Source: Isoperla grammatica
Taxonomy: Eukaryota; Arthropoda; Insecta; Plecoptera; Perlodidae
Assembly (NCBI GenBank): GCA_945910005.1
Contig: OX246743.1
Location: 38,867,461 to 38,931,460, forward strand
DNA length: 64,000 nucleotides
Reading direction: 5' to 3'
Part shown: in pieces, positions 22,551-34,230 of the stretch
Position numbering within the stretch: position 1 is the first letter of the stretch
Layout of the letters: every line of letters begins with the position of its first letter
The notes under the pieces: model-generated
The model's input: only the letters and a program-made list of their open reading frames with translations
Told to the model about the DNA's origin: nothing
Database searches by the model: none
Position numbers and translations under genes: made by a program

Positions 22551-25392
22551 CTGGAAGGAGGAGAAAACAAGTTAAGGTGAGGGAACATTGAGTAGAGATA
22601 TTTATTGTGAGGTAGAATTCCAACGCCAACGGTTGTTTATCTACCCCGTAATACCAGCAAAGATGTGATAGTTGACTAGTATTGATCTGTGAGTACTTAT
22701 GCTGCCGATTAGCATATTTTGGGCGGTACGAAGCAGTAGGCAAACAGGCGCTGGCGTTAGGTTCTTTCTCATAGTATATATACTCATAGTTTGACGTAAT
22801 TCACATTTTGAATTCTGAATGGAGATCGAGCCAGAAAATTGAGCATGTTAGTGTTGAATATTTTAAATTCAACTTCAAATTACAACAGGTAAAAAGATGA
22901 ATCGCCACTTCTAAGTGGTTTTAATATTACTAATATGTTCTAGTTCTACAACACGATACTAGTACAACATACTACTACGTACTTGAAATTCGACTATTCG
23001 AAATTGTTTGTGAGATCACATTAACCTAATAACTGTAAATGGATTGTCATTAGTACTTTTACTAGTTTACACATACCTGTATGTTTAAGACACAAATATG
23101 GATGAGCGCTCAATTTCCAAATTTGATCACACATGGACAGTAACGTACATAATGTATTCTGATTCAATACTACACTAGACAGTTTATTTTAATAATTGTA
23201 CATCACTCCAATCTTTTTACCACAATCAAACGCTGAAACTATTCACGATTCAATACGTTTTCTACTATGTCTATAGTTTCTAATGACACACGCATGCACT
23301 CGTTATAAAAATAGGCTTCATACGATACAATCCAAGCCTTATATCGAAACTCCTGTTTCTTGTTTCAATGTTTGTGAAACGTGCTTGTAGTCGGCAAGGA
23401 GTTGCAGTGTGGTACATTTTAGCTACTGTATTTTGAAGAAAGTACATGGATAGACTGCCGTTGCCATATAGAAATATTCCAGGATAACTGTCTTGTCTAT
23501 ATAATATATAATGAAAATAAGTAGGTATTGAAGACCAATACTCTCTATTTGGTACAAATCCAAGCTTAATTGCCTTCACCATAAAAACCTCCACCAACGT
23601 GAGTACTATACGCAGACACCAAATTACAAGGTATTAATGAACAATAACATAAATGCAAAACGTAATGAATACAAAATGGTGAAATTTTTCGAAGTACTCT
23701 AATGCAGCGAAACATGTCAAGAAAATACATTAATAGAAATGTGAAGTGTAGATAAATCTTGCCAGAGTTATAAATCAATGTTATTGGGAACTACTACGTG
23801 TGGGAGAGGTTAGTGCGTTTATATAGTTGAAACATGATGGTAAAATTGTTTGTTTTGTTATTTGTGCATAAGTGTAAGTTTATTAATTGCTATACAGATT
23901 TAATGTTAGACATGAAAGAACTACACCATATTTTACTTATTTAGTATAAGCTGTTTATCCCTGTGCCCTGAATGTTAATGCAGTAGCAACACAGTATTAT
24001 GTATTTGAACAAAACATTCTATAAACATGTTAACGGGATAGTAATGAGGGGCTAAAATGAAGAAAGGATGATTTGTTTATATATTTTTATTGTTTCACTC
24101 TCTAAAACTTCCGATCCAAAATAACGTGACATTTACACAAATAAATACATAAATAAATAAATTACTTACTTCAAATTAAGCTACAAAACAAAACACACAC
24201 AGTTAGATACTAAATCAAATTATGAATTCTCTATGAATTATCACACATTCCTAAATATCAATAGTCAGTTTGCGTGGAAACATATTTTCAACACGTTTTA
24301 TGCGAATAAATGTATTCTGTATTACGGTCCACACACTGAATTACAACAGTTGATTTTCAGTGGGAGACATTATACAATCATGTTCCATCGTTCCTAGACG
24401 GCTAAAAAGTCACCGTTACTATAAACGCTATTATTGTATTGATACATTTGTCATTTTTAGTAGTCAACAAATCTAAGCCTTAACCAGGAATCGATCCTGG
24501 GACTTTACTATTGAAAATATAAATGAAACCCTTAAGAGTAAAAGTCACTTATTTCATAAATTTGTTTAATATAACATTTATATTATACAGCAACAATAGT
24601 TTGGTAGATGCTTGTAGTTATTTCTTCAGAAATTAGACCAGTGTCCTCACTCGTATAAGCTCTCACTTTGTTTGCATGAGGACTTTACACGTATTAAGAA
24701 GAAATAACATGCATACTATTTGGTTATCTACAAAGAGAGTTACATTTCAATACATCACCAGTATAAATGCAGAATTAAGAATAACATTCATCGTAAGTTA
24801 AGCAAAAAAAAATATAGTAAACTAATGGGTTTTCCCAAATTCAATTCCATTAACAATTAATGACTTTTGTTATTAGGGAACAAAACAGAGAATATGTTAC
24901 GTTTCTTTTTAGCAAATTACAATACACACATTTGAAATCTCATCACAGTTAATGCAATTTTGAAACAATCTATAAATAAAAACCTCCGGAATTTCTACTA
25001 TAAAAGTGAAAGTTGCGTTAATTCATGTTGTATACACAATTGCACATGAACGTGCAATGTGCTGCATTTAAAGGGTCATCTTTAAAACATAAAATGTTGG
25101 AAAACACAAATGTGATGTACATTACCATGTATAGTTAGTAAGACACAATTCCAATATTCTCTGCAAGAGTGAGAAAAACATCTGAAAAATCATCCATTCA
25201 TGATTAGCGGTAGCGAGAGTCAAAACCAGCGATCTCCTGAATAAATAACTCACCCTCGCTTTCAATATTGCTACTAAAATAAATAGTTTCAAAACTCATT
25301 CTATAGAAATCAGAGTATAAATGTGTAACTGAAATACTCGTATCCAATAAGCCCTACAACACACCATCCGCAAAGCTCTCGACAATCTGAAA
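22551..25392. other. Long intron between T14 and T13
   Basis: Second copy of the dispersed SINE-like repeat at about 24346-24520. I scanned for finger linkers and acceptors and found no further exon in these 2.8 kb. Confidence 0.45.
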
Positions 25393-25643
25393 TCAAGGAA
25401 TACACGCGGAATGAATGGAGTCAATATGCTTCAAGAGATTGGTCTTCCGCTTGGAGCGGTGCGGACAGTGTGGACATTGGAACTGAGGTTCTTTTCCACA
25501 CTCCAGCTTCATATGTCGCATCAGGTTGTCTCTCCTCGTGAAACTCTTGGAGCACATGAAGCAGCGGAACACAGTGAGGGAAGGCTTCTTGGTGTAGCCT
25601 CGCGTTGCCGAGGTACCGCGAGGGAACCACATAGGCTGGTTGC
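25393..25643 (-). CDS. lola: lola alternative terminal exon T14 (2 zinc fingers)
   Basis: Exon of 83 residues, acceptor TGTGTTCCAG ending at 25644, phase 1 (G|GC). Leader NQPMWFPRGT, CCHC finger CFMCSKSFTRRDNLMRHMKLEC, linker GKEPQFQ and C2H2 finger CPHCPHRSKRKTNLLKHIDSIH. Finger 2 differs from T13's at few positions; finger 1 matches the class of T11 and T16. Confidence 0.92.
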
Positions 25644-25749
25644 CTGGAACACAAACAACAACCACATCATTTACACTCTCATTTCTTAAATATCTCGATC
25701 CATTTATTTACATAATTCTTTCAATGTTATATGTCTTCTCTTTCTAACC

Positions 25750-26010
25750 GATAGAGATGGCTCAGTGGTAAGACGCGGAACTCTTCGTGAGGTCGCCGGT
25801 TCGATACCGGCTACTGGCACTTGGTTTAAGGAAGTTGATTGGTTGGATTGGTTGGAGTTGGACAGAAGGTTTTTTCCCAAGAGTTTCCCCAGTCATAACA
25901 CGAATACTGGGATTAATTCATACCATCAGCCCTCGGCATTCGACGGCATTCTTTCCTAACTACTCTAAATAGGCACCTAAAAGGGAACATGGATTGTCCC
26001 TGGGCAGGTT
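25750..26010 (+). mobile_element. tRNA-derived SINE
   Basis: Promoter boxes at tRNA spacing: A box TGGCTCAGTGG (25758-25768) and B box GGTTCGATACC (25798-25808). A body follows with GGATTGGTTGG, AATACTGGGATTAATTC and CAGCCCTCGG. Fragments of the same body occur near 17035-17115 and 50402-50480. Confidence 0.82.
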
Positions 26011-26260
26011 TCTTACAAAAAATTAATATTAAAATTAAAATCAATTATATTTGCATCACACAGAACTTTCGGAATATGTTTAAAAACGTTATTTAAGCCC
26101 TATCTTTCGTATGAAAAATATATTATCCAGTCATCTGCAAACTACATATGTGACTAACTGTGAAATTATCGAATGTTTATAAAGAGAAAGGATCGTTCAT
26201 AATCAAGCTATACACATATTCGTGTCGGTAAGTTTAACAATCAGGATTCGAAGTCGATGA
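26011..26260. other. 3' region of T15
   Basis: AT-rich flank after the T15 stop on the minus strand; nothing recognised. Confidence 0.4.
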
Positions 26261-26508
26261 TTAACACTTACCTTTGTGTTTCCGTATAATATGTCCGTTA
26301 AGGCTGCTCTTCTGCGCCGACCTGTACGTGCAATAAGGGCACAAGAACGCCGGCTCTTTCTTGCACTCGAAGTTCCGGTGTCTGGTGAGGTGTCCTTTTT
26401 GCACGTATCTCTTGTCGCAGTCCGGGCACTGGAACTTTGCGGTTCTAGAACCTCCCACTGGTGACGGCGTTAACGCGCTCGCATACGGCAGCCAGAACTC
26501 ATCCCCAT
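26261..26508 (-). CDS. lola: lola alternative terminal exon T15 (2 zinc fingers)
   Basis: Exon of 82 residues, acceptor TTGTTCTTGCAG ending at 26509, phase 1 (G|AT). CCHC finger CPDCDKRYVQKGHLTRHRNFEC, linker KKEPAFL, C2H2 finger CPYCTYRSAQKSSLNGHIIRKH. Close to T12 in finger 2 (SAQ-SSL) and to T9/T12/T13 in finger 1. Confidence 0.91.
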
Positions 26509-27582
26509 CTGCAAGAACAACACCCACTGCTAGCAGGAACATCCACTAGATATCATGCATTGTATGTCTAATGAGTCACAAGACACTACTATGATTCAGG
26601 AATGCTGCATCGCAAAAGTGAGACACCACACGCAGTAGTTTCGTAACCACTACATACAATCTACTAAATATATATACTACAATCACTATAGTTGCTATTT
26701 GTGTTTACTAATTATGCATTTAATAAATAAACTAACAACTTACTTTTCTATAGTATTTTGTTTTGTTGTTGTGTCACCTTTAGCTATTTCATATGGTGTT
26801 TTCTTATTGTTCATTGTAATTTTTATAGTTTTGTTTATTGCCCTTCATTGTAAATCAGTTTTATAACTAATACAGGCAGACATTAAAAATAAATAGATAC
26901 ATTTCCATTGGTATTCAATATATCACAATTCAATAATTACAGATATATGAAATTACGTAAATTTTAAAATATTTTATTGTCCAAAAAATGATGACGTAAG
27001 GATGTATAGAACAGTACAATTTCATGTATTCATTCTTTTTATTTGTCGACCAATAGTAATTGATACAATTGCTTTAACAACAATTTTGTTTAGAAAAATA
27101 TATCACCTAAAGTAAACTGGAATGTAACTAGAGATGGGCAAGATAGTACTTACAACATCAGATTAGTTCGTTCTATTTACCAAACCCACCTTCTTAGCAA
27201 ATTGATCATGCGATATGTTTGATTATAATCATTATCATGATTGAGATCTTGAAATGACGAACTAACGATTGAATTACTGACAAAAAAAACAAAAAAATTT
27301 TAAACTTGATACGATAGTAGCAGACATCTCAACAAAAATCCCTCGTTCTCGTATTTGAACTTAAATTCATGGCACACTTTCCTGTATCGTGATTACTGAG
27401 AGACTTATTGACGTAACAAACCCCAATATACGTTCAAGGACCCTTAGGACTTTTTGATTAAATAAGGTTTGAATACCAACATTTTGTCCGAAACGGTAAC
27501 AAAATTGTGGCCGATTGTAAATCGATAACATGCTTTCTATAAACACCATGTTTGCACTCTTCTAAATTACATCAACGTAACA
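26509..27582. other. Intron between T16 and T15
   Basis: 26848-26895 matches the LINE-like 3' end at 64-105. No exon seen. Confidence 0.45.
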
Positions 27583-27857
27583 TTAGAAAGTGTCATGTAT
27601 TTTCAAAGAAGATGCTGGCGTATCCTTCGACGTGTACTGATGTCTGTACGATATATGTTTCAACAGGTTGTTCTTAAGTTTTGATCGATGCGGACAGTGT
27701 GGACATTGAAACTGCGGTTCTTTCCCACATTCGAACTTGATGTGTCTTAACAAGTTGTCTCTCCTGGTGTAGCACTTGTCACAAGATGTGCACTGAAACG
27801 GGGATGGCTTTTGGGAACGTTTTGGACGCTGGCTTAAGCTCAGGAACCACTCGGCAA
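27583..27857 (-). CDS. lola: lola alternative terminal exon T16 (2 zinc fingers)
   Basis: Exon of 91 residues, acceptor TATTTCTGTTGCAG ending at 27858, phase 1 (G|TT, Val). Leader AEWFLSLSQRPKRSQKPS, CCHC finger CTSCDKCYTRRDNLLRHIKFEC, linker GKEPQFQ, C2H2 finger CPHCPHRSKLKNNLLKHISYRH, then a 19-residue polar tail. No in-frame ATG exists before the fingers, so it is invisible to start-codon searches. Sister of T14. Confidence 0.88.
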
Positions 27858-28458
27858 CTGCAACAGAAATACGGGAAGTCAGAGATGCGATGAGTGAAAT
27901 AACACAAGAAAGCTAGAACCATAAAACCATAATAATGTGTGATGGAGAATTCACAGATTGGATTGACACTATAAAATAACACACCAAGTACACAGTGCAA
28001 GTTAGGATAAATAACAGTTCTTTCCCACGATTGATGTTAGCGAAGTACAAACGTAAATATGACGCTGGTAAAGGGTGGGGGATGGGGGAACAAGAGAGAT
28101 AAGAAAAAGAGTGGTCGTCTCGTCACGGGTATGAACCAATGGAACACAATAAAGTAGAAGGAAATGTATACACATCATTGTAGGTAGAGCCACATGACGG
28201 AAGTATTAATAAATATACATAATATGAAAGACTCAATGTGATTAATTTTAATAGTTCTTGGAGAACACATCCTTAAAATAAGTTATCTTGGTTTTGTATG
28301 TATAGTTTGAGGAAAAATGTTCCTCACATTTTTAAACGTCAACGAAAAAGAATTCAGAATGGCTAAAGCCACAACAATAACAATAACAAAGAATACTACT
28401 AATACCTTTGAGTCAAAACTCAACTAGTACACTAAAATCTACAACTACTACTAGCCCC
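27858..28458. other. Intron upstream of T16
   Basis: One finger-like word, TTCTTTCCCACGATTGATG, at about 28019-28037 may be chance or a trace of a lost finger. Nothing firm. Confidence 0.35.
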
Positions 28459-28975
28459 CAAACTAAACTCGAAGACTGAATCGATCTTATAAGTTAGATC
28501 AACCAGCTCTGATTGAAGCTCCCTCGGAGTAAATTTTTATCCACGATCCCAGCCAAGTAATGTTGAAGAAACTTCAGCAGTGTTTCACTTACCATACTGC
28601 CCTCTGACAAATATGATACCTTTTCCATACTTTGATTATCATTAACACCATTCCAGGGATTCATAATGTGATTGAATTGAAGTGTTAGAATTATATTAAC
28701 TATAGGAATAGGGAGGAAAAAGAAATAAAATATTTGTCAATAATATTTTATTATAAAAATAAAAAGTTGAATTACTAATAAAGTTGATACAATAAGTTCG
28801 GTGTTGGGTGAGTTATATAATCTCAACGACACATAGACGCAACAACACAGGTATCACCAAACATTAGTTTCGTCCAGAAAATCAATATAAAAAAGTATTA
28901 ACTTCAGAGCATCCGAAAATGCAATAATATACTATAATAGGTCCACAAACAGGTCACATATTATGTGACTACAAC
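28459..28975 (-). repeat. Duplicated 3' flank of T13, copy 2 (no exon attached)
   Basis: Matches 21787-22323 in order and orientation, including AATAAA (28748-28753). Where T13's coding exon should begin (above 28975) there is no finger sequence. It is a 3' untranslated region without its exon. Confidence 0.8.
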
Positions 28976-29403
28976 GAGCAACTGAAAACTTTAAAATATT
29001 TCTTCTCTTCTACTACACACTTAACTATAAATGAAGCCACCTAGCATGACATGAAGAATACTAAGACACAAGTAAGTACCAAACTATGATATGATATGTT
29101 TTAGGAATTTCCATCGTAAAGATTGATCTATGGAATGGTTATTGATCATCGACGTTTCATAGTCCACATCATCTCATCCTCGTCATGATAAGCGTCCGAA
29201 GTAGACCGTAACGCGTTACTAATCAGCGGATAAAAGTGTCCATTTGAGTGTGCACACGCACCTTAATCGATAAGAAGTTTTCCTCCTGGGTAGAGATCTT
29301 CTTTATCGACTCTGTTACGCACTAGCATGCATTGCGGGGGAGGCTGTTTAAAAATCGCGCTTTTCCTACGTACACTCGTTAGGGCGTGACATTGCCGATA
29401 TAC
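28976..29403. other. Stretch between the orphan 3' flank and a MITE
   Basis: No exon or mobile-element end recognised. Confidence 0.4.
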
Positions 29404-29562
29404 TTGGCCCAAGATTACCTTATATATGCTTTCGTCACAGGCGAGGCACTCATAGCTAACCAGCGAACTGCCCGAGACACACCCGCGCAAATACCGATCG
29501 CTGATTGGCTAAGAAACTCGTCGCCTGTGACGAAAGCAGGTGTAAGGTAGTCTTGGGACAAC
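29404..29562. mobile_element. MITE with ~42-bp inverted repeats, 3' of T17
   Basis: Left arm starts TTGGCCCAAGATTACC and holds GCTTTCGTCACAGGCGA; the right arm is its near-complement, ending in CTTGGGACAA. Located about 30 bases past the T17 stop, so T17 transcripts would carry this hairpin. Confidence 0.8.
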
Positions 29563-29593
29563 TATAGGAGCAGAACGGTGGCGCTGCCATCGG

Positions 29594-29946
29594 TTACTTT
29601 AGAGACCTTCCAGTTGACATTAATTGCTTCCTGCCTCTGCAAATTGTACACTTAGCAATATAATCGTTAATGTCATTGGTGAAGTTCGCCCAGTAGCCAC
29701 GTTGTCGTACGAGCGCCACTGTGGCGATCCTACCGCGATGGCCGGCTCTGTTTGGCCCGGCGCAGTGGCCGTCACCCTCGTGGGCCTCTCTTATGAGTTT
29801 CTCCTGCTCGTACACATTGCGGATCACCGCCACTGAACGCGGCCCCTTGGCGGGGGTCTTGGAGTCTCGCTTCAGCCTCCAGTACAACAGTTGACCGCAC
29901 TCGTACGAGTAGGGGAGGCACTGACGGCGGAAGTTACTGTGATCAC
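29594..29946 (-). CDS. lola: Terminal exon T17: integrase-type H2C2 zinc-binding domain
   Basis: Exon of 117 residues, acceptor TACACTTTCCAG ending at 29947, entered in phase 1 (G|GT) like all its neighbours, but with no C2H2 finger. Residues 5-27 (FRRQC...GQLLYWRLKR) and 37-107 fit the region ahead of and including the zinc-binding domain of gypsy-type integrases: a RSVAVI strand, KLIREAH at 50-56, candidate His at 56/61 and 70, VRQRGYWANF at 80-89, and Cys100-x2-Cys103. It has no DDE catalytic core. It shares almost no identity with the LTR element at the right edge, so it is not a recent fragment of it. I infer a domesticated zinc-binding domain used as a Lola C-terminus, probably joined through the cassette exon at 30862-30996. 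Confidence 0.72.
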
Positions 29947-30861
29947 CTGGAAAGTGTAAATACATAGTATGTATAATAACTATTGACCACTCCAAATATA
30001 CTAAGGGCCGGCATTAGGCCTGCAACAAAAAATTTCAAAGTTATTTTTAACAAATAAGTTATTTGGAGAATTTCAAAGGTTTTAATTGATGGTTCTCATG
30101 GAAAAAACAAGCTATGTGCATTCTGGTAACAAGAAAACAAATTAGTCTTCGGAGGAGTTTAGTTGTCAATTGTTCATTGTTGTTTGATTGGTAAGTCATC
30201 AAAGGCGCAGATGAGGAGGTTGATTATAGAAACGCTAGTTATTTGTTCGTTTGAGTTACGAATCGAATAATAACGTTTCTCCAACGTGACTAGTCTCATG
30301 GGGTTACGAAACAGCTGGGCGGACGTGACTAAAGAGGCTTCTGCACTCTACTAAGAGGAAGAATGCGTTAACGAATGTGAAAGAACGACAGGAATCTGTT
30401 GATTTCTGACGAAATAGCTTGCATGAAAGGGGCAGTACACAAGGATCTGAGATCTGCATGAGACTAGTTAGGTTGGACATCTTTAATAATAATACAACCG
30501 TAGTGTTATGTTGTATACTGGCAATGCCGTAAGAAGCAAGGTGTCCCCTAAAATTCTGAGAAGAGACGGTCACTCCACACGGTCTATTTCAACGGTATTC
30601 AACTCGAGATTGCCCGATAGCTGCATTGTTATTGTCCACTGTATTGACTGCACCAACCGTGAATGGAATGCGACCCCACCACGTCTGACAAGATGCGAGC
30701 GATATTATCACTACAATACCTGAGGCAGGAGAAGGGGATGCAACTAGATTTAGGTTGGTAGTTGTCACATGCGTCACTTCACTATTACATAATCCGTGAC
30801 GACAAGACCTTGCAAGTTAACGCGTCGGGACTATACTATAGCATTCCACTTTATCGCTCAC
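29947..30861. other. Intron between the cassette exon and T17
   Basis: Contains a 120-bp stretch at 30316-30450 related to 34108-34230 (separate entry). No other exon. Confidence 0.45.
30316..30450. repeat. Dispersed intronic repeat, copy 1
   Basis: Shares GGCTTCTGCACTCTACT and AAGAACGACAGGAATCTGTT with 34108-34230. Both copies lie within 170-500 bases upstream of a terminal-exon acceptor (T17, T19). Could be a transposon fragment or an intronic control element. Confidence 0.65.
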
Positions 30862-30996
30862 CTCTGTTGACACAATACGGAGGATACCGTGACGTCGTCA
30901 GGAAGGTAATGACGTCATCCATGTTTAGGTTCTTCCTTCGTTTCTTCACTGGGCTGGGATATTCCTCACACATGTCTTGGTCATTGTACGGTAGCT
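30862..30996 (-). CDS. lola: Symmetric cassette exon upstream of T17
   Basis: 135 bases bounded by an acceptor (TTTTATTTCCTTGCAG, ends 30997) and a strong donor (AACAGAG|GTGAGC, GT at 30861-30860). Entry and exit are both phase 1, so it can be inserted between the shared exons and any terminal exon. It encodes PSPVKKRRKN, a likely nuclear localisation signal, then MDDVITFLTTSRYPPYC. Joined to T17 the frame continues VNRG|DHSNFRR, which resembles the start of integrase-like H2C2 proteins (short helix with RYP, then NFRR). If the donor is skipped the frame stops four codons on (GER then stop), giving a short finger-less terminal exon instead. Confidence 0.7.
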
Positions 30997-32154
30997 CTGC
31001 AAGGAAATAAAAATGTGCATTACAGACGGTATTGCATCAACACTTCAATACAAGGTGTCTATAACATCTAAGAGTGGAGGTGGACCACACATTAAGGGCT
31101 CCAAGTAGGGTATGTACAAGTAATTTTTAAAATTATTTCACTAGATTAGGATTATCTTCCTAAACACTAAAACATTTCATTTCAATTACTTAGAATAATT
31201 TTTCATTTATTTAAACGAGTTTAACGTTTCACACATATGGCGGTAAAAAAGGGGCATATACTTAATCAGCCATGTATCAGCTATCAAAAACTAAATAACT
31301 TTTCCTTGATATTAATCTTACGTTGGTCTTTTTATATTTAAAAGCGCCATTTGCATTATTAATTTCGTGTCTTATGTATATTCAGGGTAATTTGTTTCAG
31401 TTTTCGTTTCTATATATTTTGCATTATTATTCTGTGTCGATTGGCAACAGCTTTGGCTGCACAGACCGATATTGTTCAAAAAGGTTCTAACTACAAAAAT
31501 TAAATGTATGTCTAGTACGCATAATAACTAATACGTAACGTATTTTCATAGAGTATCAGTAAATATTGATTGGGTGATGTTATTAATTTTTTCCCCTAAA
31601 TCCACTACTGGGAAATGAGCTGGGAAACTGGAAGCAAAACTAGGAAACAAACAAAACTGATGAACCTTCAATAATTTTATTAGATCGCTTTCACACATAA
31701 GACATAGTTTCATGTTTAGTAATCACATTCTAAACCGCATAAAAATTAACTTCAACCAACAAATAGTCAGACTAGAAAACACTAGACTAAACGTGTACAG
31801 GTTTGTATAAAATTGCTCTAAAAATGATAGCAGATAACACTTTTTTTAGTGTCTACACAATTAGAACACTAAAATAGTAGTAAACTGAATTGACTTTTTT
31901 TTAAATTATGAAGATAAACATTTTGCAGTTTATTTTTAAACACTGTTTAGCATGATAGTAACACTACTGAGGGGGATTTCATTTTTGAAAAGTACACACA
32001 AGTTCTCACAAAGAGCACAATATCTGGTTAACAATAGATATATACTTAAGTATGTTTTATTTTGGTTTAAATAGGAAGCACTAACGGTAGGTTTGTCGTA
32101 ATGTCGATGATCTATCAGTGTCAAGACAATCGATTATATCATCAAACCAATACA
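30997..32154. other. Intron/3' region between T18 and the cassette exon
   Basis: Minus-strand AATAAA signals at about 31672 and 31925 could end T18 transcripts. No exon found. Confidence 0.45.
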
Positions 32155-32489
32155 TCAAGTTACATTCATACTATGTTTTTTAACTATATGAGTATTCAAT
32201 GCACTTTTCTGTGTAGAACGGTGCGCACAAATAGGACATTGAAATTGTGGTTCTTTCCCACACTCAAACCTCAAATGCGTAAGAAGACTATCGTGTCTGT
32301 TGTAGCTTCTGGCGCAATTCGTGCACGGAAAAGGCCGCTGTTTTGCCAGTCTCCCACAAGAATACCTCATATGTCTGTTCAGAGCATTGTTAAACTTGTA
32401 GCTTTTGTTGCAGGCTGGGCAGACAAAGCGGCTTCTACCTTCTGCACCTTCCGATTCTCCGGTAGGAATACTCCACATGTTGACATTAC
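32155..32489 (-). CDS. lola: lola alternative terminal exon T18 (3 zinc fingers)
   Basis: Exon of 111 residues, acceptor TTCAATGTTTCAG ending at 32490, phase 1 (G|GT). Acidic leader (GESEGAEG), then CCHC fingers CPACNKSY...HMRYSC and CTNCARSY...HLRFEC, the GKEPQFQ linker and C2H2 finger CPICAHRSTQKSALNTHIVKKH. The first linker (GRLAKQRPF) is longer than normal. Its last two fingers look like the T9 group, so it bridges that group and the larger exons upstream. Confidence 0.9.
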
Positions 32490-33556
32490 CTGAAACATTG
32501 AACAACATTTGGTGCACATCAAACAAGTGCAAGTATAGTTGATGTGCACACGATTTGTAGGGGAAATATGGATGGAAATAAAACTATCATATAGGAATAG
32601 TAAAGAGTTTATTTGTTAAAAACAAAGTGTGGGTGCCAAAACAAATGTGCTGACAAGTAAACCATGTTACTCACATACATACAGTTCAGATCAACAACAG
32701 TTCAGTAATTAGATCTAGCTAGATAACAGATCGCACAGTGCTTGAGTCAAACCCTCGCTTCGTCCACGCTCGTATACTGATAAGTACTTTTTTTTAAATG
32801 TATGTTTTAAATGTTTTAAAATGTAATTTACAGCTGCTTAACAACAATAAACAATAAACAATAAACAATAAAGTTCAGCTCTCGTTCTCCTCTATCAGAA
32901 GCGTTACAGTATATTCAGTCTCATCTCTCTGTCTATTAATCGTTTACCTCCCTATCACTGTTAAAGACCAAAGACTATCACCCGTAATATAGTAGTGCGA
33001 AGCGAACACGGAACGCACTCAAATGTTTTTGTAGAGACCAAAAGACTATTAATAACAGTATTTAATATCGTGATAAGTGGTGTGAAACTATTATAACATA
33101 ATTTATGAAACATTCAATTATGGCATATCTCAAAATATGTCGATTAGGCTAGTCGACTAGCTTCAACATAGAGATTTGAGTTACGCGCTTAATTCCACAA
33201 GGAAAAGAATTACTTTTCACAAACACGAAACTTACAAATCTTATATTATGTTTTTGCCTTAACAGGTGCCTCGCCACGCCATCTTTCAGTGTCTTTATAA
33301 ACAAACTCACGTTTACTTACTTAATTAACTATAAAAATAATATTCATATCAGATGGTGATGAAATTCTGGCTTTACTTCTCATATTTTGGTATACCAATC
33401 TACTTGAAACAATGTATGGATGGGTGACTGTGATGATATAAAAATGTCACATAGCCATGCCCAAGTCAGACAGGAAGGAACCCAGATTGATCACACTGTG
33501 CCATATTTATCACAGTGCGTATAGTAAATAATATACATTACTCTGTATTCAGAAAT
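32490..33556. other. Intron between T19 and T18
   Basis: Short AACAATAAACAATAAACAATAAA repetition near 32840-32872. No exon or mobile element recognised. Confidence 0.4.
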
Positions 33557-33936
33557 CTAAACCGACGTCTTATCTGGATGATAACGCCGAATATGATTAC
33601 TTAGATTTATTTTACGTCTAGCGCGAAACACACAGAACGGACACTGAATCTGTGGTTCTTTCCCACAATGATACTTCTTGTGGTTGAACAAACTGGGCAA
33701 GTGGCTGAAGGTTGTACCACAGGTGACACACTGAATACGCGGCTCATGTCCGCACTCATGCCTGACGTGTACATTGTACTTGTTTCTGGTCAGGAATGTC
33801 TTCCCGCACGCCGGACACATATGAGGCTCCGGTTTACCGCAGTCGTTCTTCATGTGGTACTGCAGACTCCTCGCGTGCTTGTAGTTCGCTTTACAGCCGG
33901 GGCAGTAGTGGCGCTTATCTACGTCATTGTTGAGGC
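33557..33936 (-). CDS. lola: lola alternative terminal exon T19 (4 zinc fingers)
   Basis: Exon of 126 residues, acceptor CTTGTGTTGTTGCAG ending at 33937, phase 1 (G|GC). Four fingers: CPGCKANY...HMKNDC, CPACGKTF...HVRHEC, CVTCGTTF...HKKYHC (all CCHC) and C2H2 CPFCVFRARRKINLSNHIRRYH, with linkers GKPEPHM, GHEPRIQ and GKEPQIQ. The first finger lies upstream of the first ATG and is recovered from the splice site. Confidence 0.9.
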
Positions 33937-34107
33937 CTGCAACAACACAAGGTCAACGCTGAACAATCTGTGTACAGTTGGCCCAACTGAAGTTTATATT
34001 CTCATGCTTACGACTTAGCCGAATCCAATGGTACCAACTTAATTTTATACTTCTCATAGTTCCTAGACTTACAGGTCTAATTAACGACCTTCGGTTGGTT
34101 ACCTGGA

Positions 34108-34230
34108 GCGTTGGGCGTGGCTAATTAAGCTTCTGAACTCTACTCAGCCAAAGAACGACAGGAATCTGTTGATTTTCTGTGAATTAGCGTAGATGAAAAA
34201 AGATACGGATCGGAGGTCGGTATGCGTATA
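34108..34230. repeat. Dispersed intronic repeat, copy 2
   Basis: Related to 30316-30450 (AAGCTTCTGAACTCTACT, AAAGAACGACAGGAATCTG). Lies about 170-300 bases upstream of the T19 acceptor. Confidence 0.65.

Noticed and set aside
25741..25830. A functional tRNA gene
   Set aside because: A and B boxes are present, but the body continues as a SINE and a full cloverleaf is not evident.
28015..28040. A further finger exon near TTCTTTCCCACGATTG
   Set aside because: Only one linker-like word; no Cys/His pattern or acceptor around it.
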